Below, piece after piece: positions 1 to 7,753 of a stretch of DNA of 64,000 nt. A model generated the notes under the pieces. That model was not told the DNA's origin. It did not search any database and saw only the letters and a list, made by a program, of their open reading frames with translations. The DNA is taken from positions 248,001 through 312,000 of the forward strand of contig BJHQ01000004.1 in NCBI GenBank assembly GCA_014193115.1, in the 5' to 3' direction. The DNA is from Planctomycetota bacterium. GTDB taxonomy: Bacteria; Planctomycetota; UBA11346. A program made the translations under genes and the position numbers. How positions within the stretch are numbered: the first letter of the stretch is position 1; each line of letters opens with the position of its first letter.

Positions 1-367
1 TCAGACGACAGGCGATCAGCTTGGGCACCGCGTCGCTGATCCCTACCACCACCGGAACCGGTTTGATCGCTCGGCCGGTGGCCAGGGTTTCGTGCAGCTC
101 GCGGCCCAGGGCGAAAATTTCTTCGGCATAATCCTGGACCAGTCTGCCAGTGGCGGTCAGGCGAAGACGCCGGCCGTCACGTTGGAACAACTCAGTGCCC
201 ACCGCCTGCGCCAGGCTGCGCAATTGTTCGCTGACCGTCGGCTGGGAGACCCTCAGGACGATGCAGGCCCGGGCGATCGAGCCCTCGCCGGCAACCGCCC
301 AGAAGGCCCGCAGGTGGTGATAGTTCAGCTCCGGGAGGGTCCGGCGAGGTCCGCTGTCGGTGGCCAT
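1..367 (-). CDS. LysR-family regulator, NhaR-like (partial)
   Basis: Open reading frame on the minus strand starting at the ATG complementary to 365-367 and running off the left edge without a stop; about 122 residues are visible. The start of the protein reads MATDSGPRRTLPELNYHHLR, followed by a LysR-type winged helix-turn-helix (FWAVAGEGSIARAC, then SQPTVSEQLRSLAQAVG, then LFQRDGRRLRLTATGR). The ELNYHHLRAFWAVA opening and the linker towards VPVVVGISDAVPKLIA resemble NhaR, the activator of the sodium/proton antiporter gene nhaA. The effector-binding domain lies mostly outside the window. It is divergent from the HPF-like gene. LysR membership is seen in the sequence; the NhaR assignment is by resemblance. 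Confidence 0.8.
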   Translation of the reverse strand, partial: MATDSGPRRTLPELNYHHLRAFWAVAGEGSIARACIVLRVSQPTVSEQLRSLAQAVGTELFQRDGRRLRLTATGRLVQDYAEEIFALGRELHETLATGRAIKPVPVVVGISDAVPKLIACRL

Positions 368-424
368 GCGGCTATCCTGGGGAATGACTGGACTAAGGAA
401 ACAGCCGCTATCGGGTCGTTGATC

Positions 425-441
425 CATCGGAATATCCGATG
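425..441. promoter_or_regulatory. Dyad in the divergent LysR/HPF intergenic region
   Basis: A perfect 7-base inverted repeat CATCGGA-ATA-TCCGATG lies between the divergently transcribed LysR-type gene and the HPF-like gene. LysR regulators commonly bind dyads in such divergent spacers, so this is a candidate operator. A small transcript hairpin is the alternative. Confidence 0.35.
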
Positions 442-512
442 AGATGTTCTACCCCTTCCGATTTCCACCCGCATCTCCCGGTTCCACGATTCCGACCTCA
501 GGAGACCGTCTC

Positions 513-824
513 ATGGACATCCACCTCACCACCCGCCACCTCGACCGCACTCCAGCCCTGGTCGACCTGGTTCAGCGCCGGGCAGCCTTCGCCTTTGCGC
601 GCTTCGCCACCCTGGTCCGCGCCGTCGAGATTCGCCTCGCCGACACCAACGGACCCCGCGGAGGCGCCGATATCGCCTGCCTTGCCCGCCTTCGTCTGGT
701 CGATGGTGGCGATGTCCTGGTCGAGGGCTCGGCGTTGTCTCCAGAGTCCGGGGCTACCGCCTCCATCGACCGTCTGGCAGGCCGGCTGCGCCGGCTGATC
801 GATCGGCGTCACGAACATCGTTGA
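513..824 (+). CDS. HPF/RaiA-like ribosome-associated protein
   Basis: Protein of 103 residues resembling the sigma-54 modulation/ribosome hibernation (HPF/RaiA) domain: an N-terminal MDIHLTTRHLDRTPALVDLV strand-helix, then RLADTNGPRGGADIACLARL and a C-terminal arginine-rich helix. Proteins of this family bind the 30S subunit and dampen translation in stress; this short form lacks the dimerising C-terminal domain of long HPF. The ATG at 513 is chosen because AGGAG at 500-504 sits 8 bases upstream; an in-frame upstream ATG at 444 has no such site. It precedes the YugP-type peptidase gene by 24 bases, so co-transcription is likely. Confidence 0.75.
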   Translation: MDIHLTTRHLDRTPALVDLVQRRAAFAFARFATLVRAVEIRLADTNGPRGGADIACLARLRLVDGGDVLVEGSALSPESGATASIDRLAGRLRRLIDRRHEHR

Positions 825-848
825 ACAACCATCACCAAGGATCTCGCC

Positions 849-1574
849 ATGATCGATATCATCTTTCTTGCCATCGCCGGCGGCACCATGCTGTTGTCGC
901 TGGGGGCCGCCGCCCTGGTGCGATCACGGGTTGCCGAGGCCCAACAGGTTCAAGCCGGGGGCGGGTTCACCGGGGCCGAGGCTGCTGCTCAAATCCTCCG
1001 CCACAGCAGACTCGAAGGTCTGAGCATCGTCGAGCACGAAGGTGTGCTCAGCGACCATTATAACCCAATGACCCGGACCTTGGCGCTCAGTCATGCGGTC
1101 TACCACGGCCGCGACGCCGCAGCCGTGGGCATCGCGGCCCACGAGGCCGGCCACGCCATCCAGCATGCCCAGGGCTATGCTCCGATGTGGCTGCGCAGCC
1201 TGTTGGTGCCTGCTGCAAATCTCGGATCGATGCTGGGGCCTTGGCTGGTCATCGCCGGCATCGCCTTGGGAGCCGCCCAGCAGGCCGTCCCGGGCCTCGG
1301 CTGGTGGTTGGCGGCGGCCGGCCTCGGTCTGTTCGGGCTCGCAGCGCTTTTCACCGTGGTGACCCTGCCGGTGGAATTCGATGCCTCGAACCGGGCCAGG
1401 GAACTGTTGCGGGAGTACCGTCTGGTCGGCCACAACGGCGAGGACGCCCGCCAGGTCGACCGGGTCCTGACCGCGGCAGGCTTGACCTATGTCGCCGCCG
1501 CCGCGACGTCGGTTCTCTGGCTGCTGTACTGGGCCTGGCAGGCTGGATTCCTCGGCGGCAACCGCGACCGCTGA
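849..1574 (+). CDS. YugP-type neutral zinc metallopeptidase, membrane-anchored
   Basis: Protein of 241 residues with the zinc-protease signature HEAGH at residues 98-102, preceded by the DHYNP motif near 69-73, typical of the Zn_peptidase_2/YugP family. Membrane segments are visible at about 5-25, 115-140, 150-173 and 215-233, so the catalytic part lies against the membrane. Length matches the family. The substrate is unknown. It lies between the HPF-like gene and the TerC gene on the same strand with short spacers. Confidence 0.88.
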   Translation: MIDIIFLAIAGGTMLLSLGAAALVRSRVAEAQQVQAGGGFTGAEAAAQILRHSRLEGLSIVEHEGVLSDHYNPMTRTLALSHAVYHGRDAAAVGIAAHEAGHAIQHAQGYAPMWLRSLLVPAANLGSMLGPWLVIAGIALGAAQQAVPGLGWWLAAAGLGLFGLAALFTVVTLPVEFDASNRARELLREYRLVGHNGEDARQVDRVLTAAGLTYVAAAATSVLWLLYWAWQAGFLGGNRDR

Positions 1575-1605
1575 TCCATCGATCACCGAAACTGGGAGCC
1601 GCATC

Positions 1606-2610
1606 ATGCACCTCGATTTGACCGTCTTCGCGGTCTTCAATCTCTTTGTCCTGGCGATGCTGGCTCTCGACCTTGGGGTCTTCCATCGCCAGGCGCATGT
1701 CGTCTCGACCCGTGAGGCCCTGGTCTGGAGCGGGGTGTGGTTCGTCCTGGCGATGCTGTTCAACCTGCTGATTTGGCAGCAGCCGGGTTGGTTTTTCGGT
1801 CCAGCCCAGGTGGAGGCTGCGATCGCCTCCGGAGATCTGGCAGCGGGCTCAGGACTGGCCCAGTTGGGGGTCCTTCGTTCCGAAGAATTCCTGGCCGGGT
1901 ATCTGATCGAGAAGGCGCTCTCCACCGACAACGTGTTCGCCATCGCAGCGATCTTCACCATGTTGTCGGTGCCGGCCGTCTATCAGCACAAAGTACTGTT
2001 CTACGGCATCGTCGGGGCGCTGGTGCTGCGGGCGATCTTCATCTTCGCCGGGGTCGCCCTGATCCAGCAGTTCGCCTGGATCATCGTGGTGTTCGGGGTT
2101 TTTCTGCTGTGGACCGGGATCCAGATGGCGTTGCCCCACAAGCCGGTCGAGGTCCGGGAACACTGGTTCCTGCGGCTGTGCCGGCGGTATCTGCCGGTGA
2201 CCGACGGCTACCGAGAAGACCGTTTCCTGGTGCGCGAAGGCGGGCGGCTGATGGCGACCCCGCTGCTCTTGGTGGTGCTCATGGTGGAGTTCACCGATGT
2301 GGTATTCGCGGTCGAATCGATCCCGGCCATCCTCGCCATCACCGATGATATCTTCATCGTCTATACCTCGAACGTCTTTGCGATCCTCGGCCTGCGTTCG
2401 CTGTTCTTTGCCCTGGCGGGAATGACCAAGGCCTTCGCCTATCTCAAGTACGCCCTGGCCGGGATCCTGGTGTTTGTCGGGGTCAAAATGCTGCTCCATC
2501 TGTGGGCGATCAAGGTGCCGATTGAGCTCAGTCTCGGCATCATCGGAGGAATGCTGGCGGCAGGGATCGTGGTGTCCCTGCTGCGCGTCCGTCCGGGATC
2601 GAGTCCTTGA
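1606..2610 (+). CDS. TerC/Alx-family integral membrane protein
   Basis: Protein of 334 residues with about seven to nine membrane helices and the TerC-family hallmarks: LDLGVFHRQAH near the N-terminus, EFLAGYLIEKALSTDNVFAI in the middle and VEFTDVVFAVESIPAILAIT further on, with conserved acidic residues inside helices. Members (Alx, MeeF, TerC) are implicated in manganese/metal export and in tellurite or pH response. The ATG at 1606 is preferred over upstream in-frame codons because it follows a GGGAG-like site and starts at the conserved first helix. Last gene of the leftmost plus-strand group. Confidence 0.88.
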   Translation: MHLDLTVFAVFNLFVLAMLALDLGVFHRQAHVVSTREALVWSGVWFVLAMLFNLLIWQQPGWFFGPAQVEAAIASGDLAAGSGLAQLGVLRSEEFLAGYLIEKALSTDNVFAIAAIFTMLSVPAVYQHKVLFYGIVGALVLRAIFIFAGVALIQQFAWIIVVFGVFLLWTGIQMALPHKPVEVREHWFLRLCRRYLPVTDGYREDRFLVREGGRLMATPLLLVVLMVEFTDVVFAVESIPAILAITDDIFIVYTSNVFAILGLRSLFFALAGMTKAFAYLKYALAGILVFVGVKMLLHLWAIKVPIELSLGIIGGMLAAGIVVSLLRVRPGSSP

Positions 2611-2710
2611 GTGAAAGGGCTGCGGCCTGCAAGGCTCAGTTTGGTGCAGATTGCAATCATGGGCGCACCCAAGGACAGCTTGAGCGCCTTGCAAATTCGT
2701 TTTCTCCATG

Positions 2711-2955
2711 GCGGAAAGCAGGCGTCCCGTAGGGACGCCGTGAGATGAGCCCGGGGTTTCAACCCCGGGCATCATTGCCTGTTCAGGACCCAGTCCCGTA
2801 GGGACGGTTGAGCCCGGCTGATCACTATGAGCGCTCCCTTGCGGGCTGAAGCCCACAGAGAATTCAGCCGCCCCGACGGGGCTTCCCATGCCAACCATTC
2901 TACCCGGTGCTGAAGCACCGGGCTGGTATCTTGGCGTCCCTACGGGACGCCCACG
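2711..2955. repeat. Composite palindromic repeat, copy A
   Basis: A 245-base stretch made of successive hairpins: GCGTCCCGTAGGGACGC, then CCCGGGGTTTCAACCCCGGG, TCCCGTAGGGA, a GGGCTGAAGCCC stem, GCCCCGACGGGGC, a CGGTGCTGAAGCACCG stem, and finally GCGTCCCTACGGGACGC. The outermost two hairpins are near-identical. The same array, in the same order, recurs at 10321-10570 and 10657-10903. Similarity extends weakly into the flanks (CTTGAGCGC upstream, GTTGAAAA downstream). It fills most of the 424-base gap between the TerC gene and the convergent pyruvate kinase gene, where it could also act as a bidirectional terminator. Confidence 0.85.
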
Positions 2956-3034
2956 TTGAAAATTACTTAAGTTGTTTTGCGCGAGCCCAAAGGACTCGGC
3001 GCGGTGATCCCTTGGAAAAACGCAGGCGGTGGGT

Positions 3035-4522
3035 TCAGACCTGATGGATCTTGATGGTGTTGGCGCCGCTCTTGCTGACCCCCGCGAGCACCACCACCAA
3101 GTCGCCATCCTTGAAGATGTGGTGGCGCAGGCATTCATCGATTCCGGCCTCAAGCTGGTCCTGGGGATCTTCGCGCTGCGGCACCAGCAGCGGCACCAGG
3201 CCCCAATAAACACTGAGCTGGCGCCAGGTGGTGATGTCGTAGCACATCGCCACCACCGGACGCTCTGGCCGGCGTTTTGACAGCAGCTGGGCTTTGCCCA
3301 GATCATTGCTGAAGACCACGATGCCGGCGGCGTTGAGTTCCCGCGCCAGGTGGTCAGCAGCGCTGGCCATGGCATAGGTCTGGGCATCGAACAGCTGACA
3401 GGACTTATCGACCTTGACCGCTGGCATGTACGCGCTGCCTTCGGCTTCGACCGCGATCCGCATCATCTCGGCCACGGCCTCGACCGGGTGCTTGCCGGTG
3501 GCGGTCTCGCCCGACAGCATGATCGCGTCGGATCCGTCGAAGATCGCGTTGGCCACGTCGCTGGTCTCGGCCCGGGTCGGGATCGGGTTCTCGATCATCG
3601 ATTCGAGCATCTGGGTGGCGGTGATCACCAGCTTGCCCAGGCGGTTGGCCCGGGCGATCAGCTCCTTTTGCACCACCGGCAGCTTCTGGGTGCTGATCTC
3701 GATCCCGAGATCGCCCCGGGCCACCATGATGCCGTCGGCTTCAGCGAGGATTTCATCAATGTTCTGGACGGCTTCGGGTTTCTCGATCTTGGCGATGATC
3801 GGGATCGCCCGGCCCGATTCCGCGATGCGGTGCTTGACGTTGCGCACGTCCCGGGCGGTGCGGACGAAGGACAGGGCGATGTAGTCGACCTCGTGGGCGA
3901 TCGCCCAGGCCAGGTCGTTCTTGTCTTTTTCTGAAAGCGACGGGGCGCTGACCTTGGTCCCGGGAAGGTTGATGCCCTTGTTGTTGCGGAGCAGGCCGCC
4001 GACGGTCACCGAGCAATGGATGTCGTCGCCGTCGAGGTCTTCGACGGTCAGCCGGATCCGGCCATCGTCGATCAGGAGCACGGCGCCGACGCTGAGATCC
4101 TGGGCCAGGCCGGGATACGTGGTGCCGACCCTCGTGGCGTCGCCTTCGGGGCAATCGGCGACGGTGATGGTGATCGGGGAGCCGGCTTTCAGTTCCACCG
4201 GCCCGCCTCCTTTCAGCCGTCCGGTGCGGATTTTCGGTCCTTGCAGGTCGGCGAGCACCGCCACCGGGCGCTCCATCTCTTTCGACAGTTTGCGCACCAA
4301 GTCCAAACGCTGGAGGTGGTCGGGGTGGTCGCCGTGGCTCATGTTCAGCCGGCAGACGTTCATCCCGGCGTGGAACATGTTCTTGAGGATCGCTTCACTG
4401 GTCGAGGCCGGTCCGATGGTCGCGACCACCTTGGTCCGCTTGCGCGCCCGGGCGGTGAGGGTCCCCTTGCCGGCACCAGCATTCGGGTTGAGGAAGTACG
4501 CGGTCATGGTCGCTGCGTGCAT
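3035..4522 (-). CDS. pyk: Pyruvate kinase
   Basis: Converts phosphoenolpyruvate and ADP to pyruvate and ATP, the last step of glycolysis; cytoplasmic, normally a tetramer. The 495-residue product has the family motifs in order: KVVATIGPAS, NMSHGDH, the active-site lysine region AKIEKPEAVQN (about residue 245), MVARGDLGIEI (about 266), ITATQMLESM and DGSDAIMLSGETA, then a C-terminal allosteric-type domain. Length is normal. The ATG at 4522 follows AGGGG seven bases upstream; an in-frame ATG at 4552 adds ten residues and is the alternative. It is divergent from the DHH phosphoesterase gene. Confidence 0.95.
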   Translation of the reverse strand: MHAATMTAYFLNPNAGAGKGTLTARARKRTKVVATIGPASTSEAILKNMFHAGMNVCRLNMSHGDHPDHLQRLDLVRKLSKEMERPVAVLADLQGPKIRTGRLKGGGPVELKAGSPITITVADCPEGDATRVGTTYPGLAQDLSVGAVLLIDDGRIRLTVEDLDGDDIHCSVTVGGLLRNNKGINLPGTKVSAPSLSEKDKNDLAWAIAHEVDYIALSFVRTARDVRNVKHRIAESGRAIPIIAKIEKPEAVQNIDEILAEADGIMVARGDLGIEISTQKLPVVQKELIARANRLGKLVITATQMLESMIENPIPTRAETSDVANAIFDGSDAIMLSGETATGKHPVEAVAEMMRIAVEAEGSAYMPAVKVDKSCQLFDAQTYAMASAADHLARELNAAGIVVFSNDLGKAQLLSKRRPERPVVAMCYDITTWRQLSVYWGLVPLLVPQREDPQDQLEAGIDECLRHHIFKDGDLVVVLAGVSKSGANTIKIHQV

Positions 4523-4620
4523 GTGGTCACCCCTGCCTTCCGGCGGTGGCAAGCTAGACCTCCGCCTTCGCCAGCGCCAGGGCCTTGGCGTGCAGCATCG
4601 CGTCCTGACGATCCCCGCAG

Positions 4621-5652
4621 ATGAGTCTTCACAATGCTGTTGCAGCCCTGGCTGCCGCGGATCAGGTCATCCTCACCACCCACGTCGGCCCAGATGGCGA
4701 CGGCATCGGCACCTGCCTGGCGCTGCGGCTGGGGCTGGAGGGTCTGGGCAAGCGCGTCCGGCTGATTTTCCCCGGCAAGATTCCAGCGACGTACCGGTTC
4801 CTGCCCGGCTTCGACCAGATCGTCGGCATCAAGGACGATACCGCGGCCACTGCGCTGGTGCCCGAGATCGCAGCCACCGCAGCGACCGTGGTGCTGTCAT
4901 GTGATGCCGGCGACCTGCGCCGGCTGGGCCAGGTCCAGCCGATCGTGGCGGCGGTGCGCGCGGCCGGCGGCAAGCTGATCAACCTCGACCACCATGCCAC
5001 CAACGATCGCTTCGGCGATATCAATCTGGTGGACGTGGCCGGCGAATCATCTGGCGTCGTTGCCGACGAATTACTGGCCGCGATCCACCTGCGTGCCGGC
5101 CGCACCTGGCAACCCGGTGTCGAAGCCGCCGCCTGCCTCTACACCACGATCATTTACGACACTGGCCGGTTCATGCACAGCAACACCACGCCGCGCTGCC
5201 TGCGCTGGACCGCGGCGCTGATGGAATGCGGCATCGATGCCTCGGCAATCAACCGGGCCCTGACCTACACCCGCACCGCCCAGGACATGCAGGTGCAACG
5301 GCTGGCCCTGGAACATTTGGCGGTGGATGCCGAGACTCCCGGGCTGGCCGGGATCACCCTGCGTCGGGCCGCCATCGACACCATCGGCGACCCGGAGGAC
5401 TGGGGTGATCTGGTCGAGCTGCCGCGGACCCTCGCCGGCAACCAGGTCGCCTTTGTGCTGCGCGAGACCAAAGATGGCAAGATCCGCGCCAGTCTGCGCA
5501 GCAACCCGCCGCTGGCGATCAGCGGCGTGGCCATGGGCTTTGGCGGCGGCGGCCACGCCCAAGCCGCCGGCTTCACCGCCGAAGGCAAGCTCGATGACCT
5601 GCTGCCGCTGCTCCTGCCCAAGCTGCGGGCGGTGCTCGGCAAGCCGTCCTGA
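4621..5652 (+). CDS. nrnA: DHH/DHHA1 phosphoesterase, NrnA-like (oligoribonuclease / pAp phosphatase)
   Basis: Protein of 343 residues with the DHH-family metal motifs: HVGPDGDGIG (21-30), LSCDAGDLRRLG (about 92-103) and NLDHHATND (121-129), and the DHHA1 substrate motif GGGGHAQAAG (308-317). This layout matches NrnA, which degrades short oligoribonucleotides and dephosphorylates pAp with manganese. The first motif has H-x-G-P instead of the commoner H-x-N-P. It starts with ATG 99 bases from the divergent pyruvate kinase start. The Gfo/Idh gene follows after 33 bases, so they may be co-transcribed. Family certain; exact substrate inferred. Confidence 0.88.
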   Translation: MSLHNAVAALAAADQVILTTHVGPDGDGIGTCLALRLGLEGLGKRVRLIFPGKIPATYRFLPGFDQIVGIKDDTAATALVPEIAATAATVVLSCDAGDLRRLGQVQPIVAAVRAAGGKLINLDHHATNDRFGDINLVDVAGESSGVVADELLAAIHLRAGRTWQPGVEAAACLYTTIIYDTGRFMHSNTTPRCLRWTAALMECGIDASAINRALTYTRTAQDMQVQRLALEHLAVDAETPGLAGITLRRAAIDTIGDPEDWGDLVELPRTLAGNQVAFVLRETKDGKIRASLRSNPPLAISGVAMGFGGGGHAQAAGFTAEGKLDDLLPLLLPKLRAVLGKPS

Positions 5653-5685
5653 CCGTCGTTCCTGTCCACCCAATCCAAATCACCC

Positions 5686-6864
5686 ATGACCATCTCGCCT
5701 CCACTGCGCTTCGGTATCATCGGCCTCGGCAACATGGGCGCGGCCCATGCCGACAGCCTGCTCGCCCGCAAGATTCCGCGGGCTGAGCTCGCCGCGGTCT
5801 GCGACGTCGAAGCTGAACGGATGAACCGGTTCGCCGGCGGTCAGGTCAAGGCGTTCAGCACGGCCGAAGCCCTGATCAAGTCGCGCACCTGCAACGCCGT
5901 GCTGATCGCCACCGCCCACTACGAGCACACCACGCTGGGCATTGCCGCCCTCGCCGCCGGTCTGCACGTCATGGTGGAAAAGCCGATCTCGGTGCACAAG
6001 GCCGACGCCGAGCGCCTGATCGCCGCCTATGAGGCACGGCCCGACAAGGACCAGGTGTTCGCGGCGATGTTCAACCAGCGCACCGATCCCAAGTACGTGA
6101 AGTTGAAGCAGCTCATCGATACCGGCGAACTCGGAGAAATCCGTCGGATTTCCTGGATCATCACCGACTGGTTCCGCAGCGAGGCCTATTACGCGTCGGG
6201 CGGCTGGCGGGCGACCTGGAAGGGCGAAGGCGGCGGCGTCCTGATCAACCAATGCCCGCACCAGCTCGACCTGATGCAGTGGCTGTTCGGCCTGCCAGTG
6301 CGGGTCCGGGCCCACGTCGCCCTGGGCAAATGGCACCAGATCGAGGTCGAGGACCAGGTCACCGCCTATCTCGAATACGCCAATGGCGCCAGCGGCGTGT
6401 TCATCACCACCACCGGCGAAGCCCCGGGCACCAACCGGCTCGAAGTCGCCGCCGAGCGCGGCCGGGTGGTGATCGAAGAGGGCAAAATCCGCTGGACCCG
6501 CAACACCGTGCCGATGAGCGAGTACAGCCGCACCACCAGTGAACGATTCGGTCGGCCGGATACCTGGCAGGTCGAGATCCCGACCAATGGCAATGGCGGC
6601 CAACATGTCGAAATCCTCCAGAATTTCACCAATGCGGTGCTCGACGGGAAACCGCTGATCGCCCCCGCTGGTGAAGGCATCCGCTCGGTCGAGCTGGGCA
6701 ACGCGATGCTGTTGAGCGGGCTCACCGACAAGACCGTCGATCTGCCCCTCGACGGCAAGGCCTATGAGAAACTGCTGAAAAAGCTGATCGCCGATTCCAA
6801 GGCCGAGAAGAAGACAGGGAAGACCGTGAGCAGCGACGATTTCAGCAAGTCCCACACCCGCTGA
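5686..6864 (+). CDS. Gfo/Idh/MocA-family NAD(P)-dependent oxidoreductase
   Basis: Protein of 392 residues with a Rossmann fingerprint GIIGLGNMG (10-18), the family motif VEKPIS (about 97-102) and a C-terminal alpha/beta domain containing GGGVLINQCPHQLDLMQWLF, where the histidine is the usual catalytic base. Such enzymes oxidise or reduce sugars and cyclitols. The C-terminus carries a lysine-rich tail unusual for the family. It is followed 14 bases later by a TIM-barrel sugar-phosphate isomerase, a pairing common in sugar or inositol catabolism. The substrate cannot be told from sequence. Confidence 0.88.
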   Translation: MTISPPLRFGIIGLGNMGAAHADSLLARKIPRAELAAVCDVEAERMNRFAGGQVKAFSTAEALIKSRTCNAVLIATAHYEHTTLGIAALAAGLHVMVEKPISVHKADAERLIAAYEARPDKDQVFAAMFNQRTDPKYVKLKQLIDTGELGEIRRISWIITDWFRSEAYYASGGWRATWKGEGGGVLINQCPHQLDLMQWLFGLPVRVRAHVALGKWHQIEVEDQVTAYLEYANGASGVFITTTGEAPGTNRLEVAAERGRVVIEEGKIRWTRNTVPMSEYSRTTSERFGRPDTWQVEIPTNGNGGQHVEILQNFTNAVLDGKPLIAPAGEGIRSVELGNAMLLSGLTDKTVDLPLDGKAYEKLLKKLIADSKAEKKTGKTVSSDDFSKSHTR

Positions 6865-6878
6865 ACGCAGGAACCCGC

Positions 6879-7658
6879 ATGAAATCCTCCCAGATCGCTG
6901 CGCAGCTCTACACCCTGCGCGACCACTGCAAGACCACCGAGGCCTTCGCCCGCAGCCTGCGCCGGCTGCGCTCGATCGGCTATACCGCGGTCCAGATCAG
7001 CGGGGTCGGTCCGATCCCGCCGGCCGAACTGCGCTCGATCAGCGCCGGTGAAGGACTGACGATCTGCGCCACCCACGAGTCAGGGAAAAGCATCTGCGAG
7101 ACGCCGCAAGCCGTGGTCGATCGGCTGGCGGCCCTGGGCTGCGCCTATACCGCTTATCCGTTTCCTCACGTCCCACTGACCACGCTGGCCGAGGTCGAAG
7201 CCCTGGCCAGGCAGCTTGACCACGCCGGAGCGGTCCTGCGCGCCGCCGGCCAGGTGCTGTGCTACCACAACCATCAGCACGAGTTCCGCAAAGTCGCCGG
7301 ACGCACCATCCTCGAATGGATCTATGATCTGACCGCTCCGGCCAACGTCCAGGGCGAGCCGGACACCTATTGGGTGCAGCTTGGCGGCGCCGATCCGGTG
7401 GACTGGTGCCAGCGGCTCAATCGCCGGCTGCCGTTGATCCACCTCAAAGATTACCAGATCGTCCCCGGCGCCGACGGCAAAGGCAGCGCGGTGACGATGT
7501 GCGAGATCGGCAACGGCAACCTCGATTGGGCGCGCATTCTGAAGTCCGCCGAGGCCAGCGGCTGCCGCTGGTTCATCGTCGAGCAGGATGTCTGCCCGGC
7601 GGATCCCTTCGATTCGCTGCGGCAAAGCTGGGACTACCTGCAACAGTTCACCGCCTGA
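6879..7658 (+). CDS. Sugar phosphate isomerase/epimerase (xylose-isomerase-like TIM barrel)
   Basis: Protein of 259 residues of the AP-endonuclease-2/xylose-isomerase-like TIM-barrel family: start MKSSQIAAQLYTLRDHCKTT, the metal-binding strand YHNHQHEF (about 129-136), HLKDYQ and the C-terminal FIVEQD. These histidine and acidic residues bind a divalent metal for aldose-ketose isomerisation or epimerisation. Length is typical. It lies 14 bases after the Gfo/Idh oxidoreductase and the two probably act on one substrate. The EboD-like gene follows 95 bases later on the same strand. Confidence 0.85.
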   Translation: MKSSQIAAQLYTLRDHCKTTEAFARSLRRLRSIGYTAVQISGVGPIPPAELRSISAGEGLTICATHESGKSICETPQAVVDRLAALGCAYTAYPFPHVPLTTLAEVEALARQLDHAGAVLRAAGQVLCYHNHQHEFRKVAGRTILEWIYDLTAPANVQGEPDTYWVQLGGADPVDWCQRLNRRLPLIHLKDYQIVPGADGKGSAVTMCEIGNGNLDWARILKSAEASGCRWFIVEQDVCPADPFDSLRQSWDYLQQFTA

Positions 7659-7753
7659 CCCTGTCGGTCGGCTGCGCAGCGACGAGCGGCGCTGTGCAGC
7701 ATCGGCGCACAGCTGGGGCTCAACCCTTCGCCGCCCGCTTGGTATGAACCTGC

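Noticed and set aside
924-1961. Long minus-strand open frame opposite the YugP-type and TerC genes
   Set aside because: Low-complexity translation without family features; antisense to two well-supported genes in high-GC DNA.
2439-2762. Similar small minus-strand frames at 2439-2762 and 10479-10709 beginning MKPRAHL and MKPWAHL
   Set aside because: Their shared N-terminal sequence (ASL.DACFPP) comes from the palindromic DNA repeat itself; they are not homologous proteins.
1849-3387. Minus-strand frame of about 512 codons
   Set aside because: Runs through the TerC gene, the palindromic repeat and into pyruvate kinase in a wrong frame; no conserved domain.
5680-6855. Minus-strand frame of about 391 codons opposite the Gfo/Idh gene
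   Set aside because: Mirror frame of a gene with clear motifs; composition is histidine/glycine/aspartate-rich as expected for shadows.
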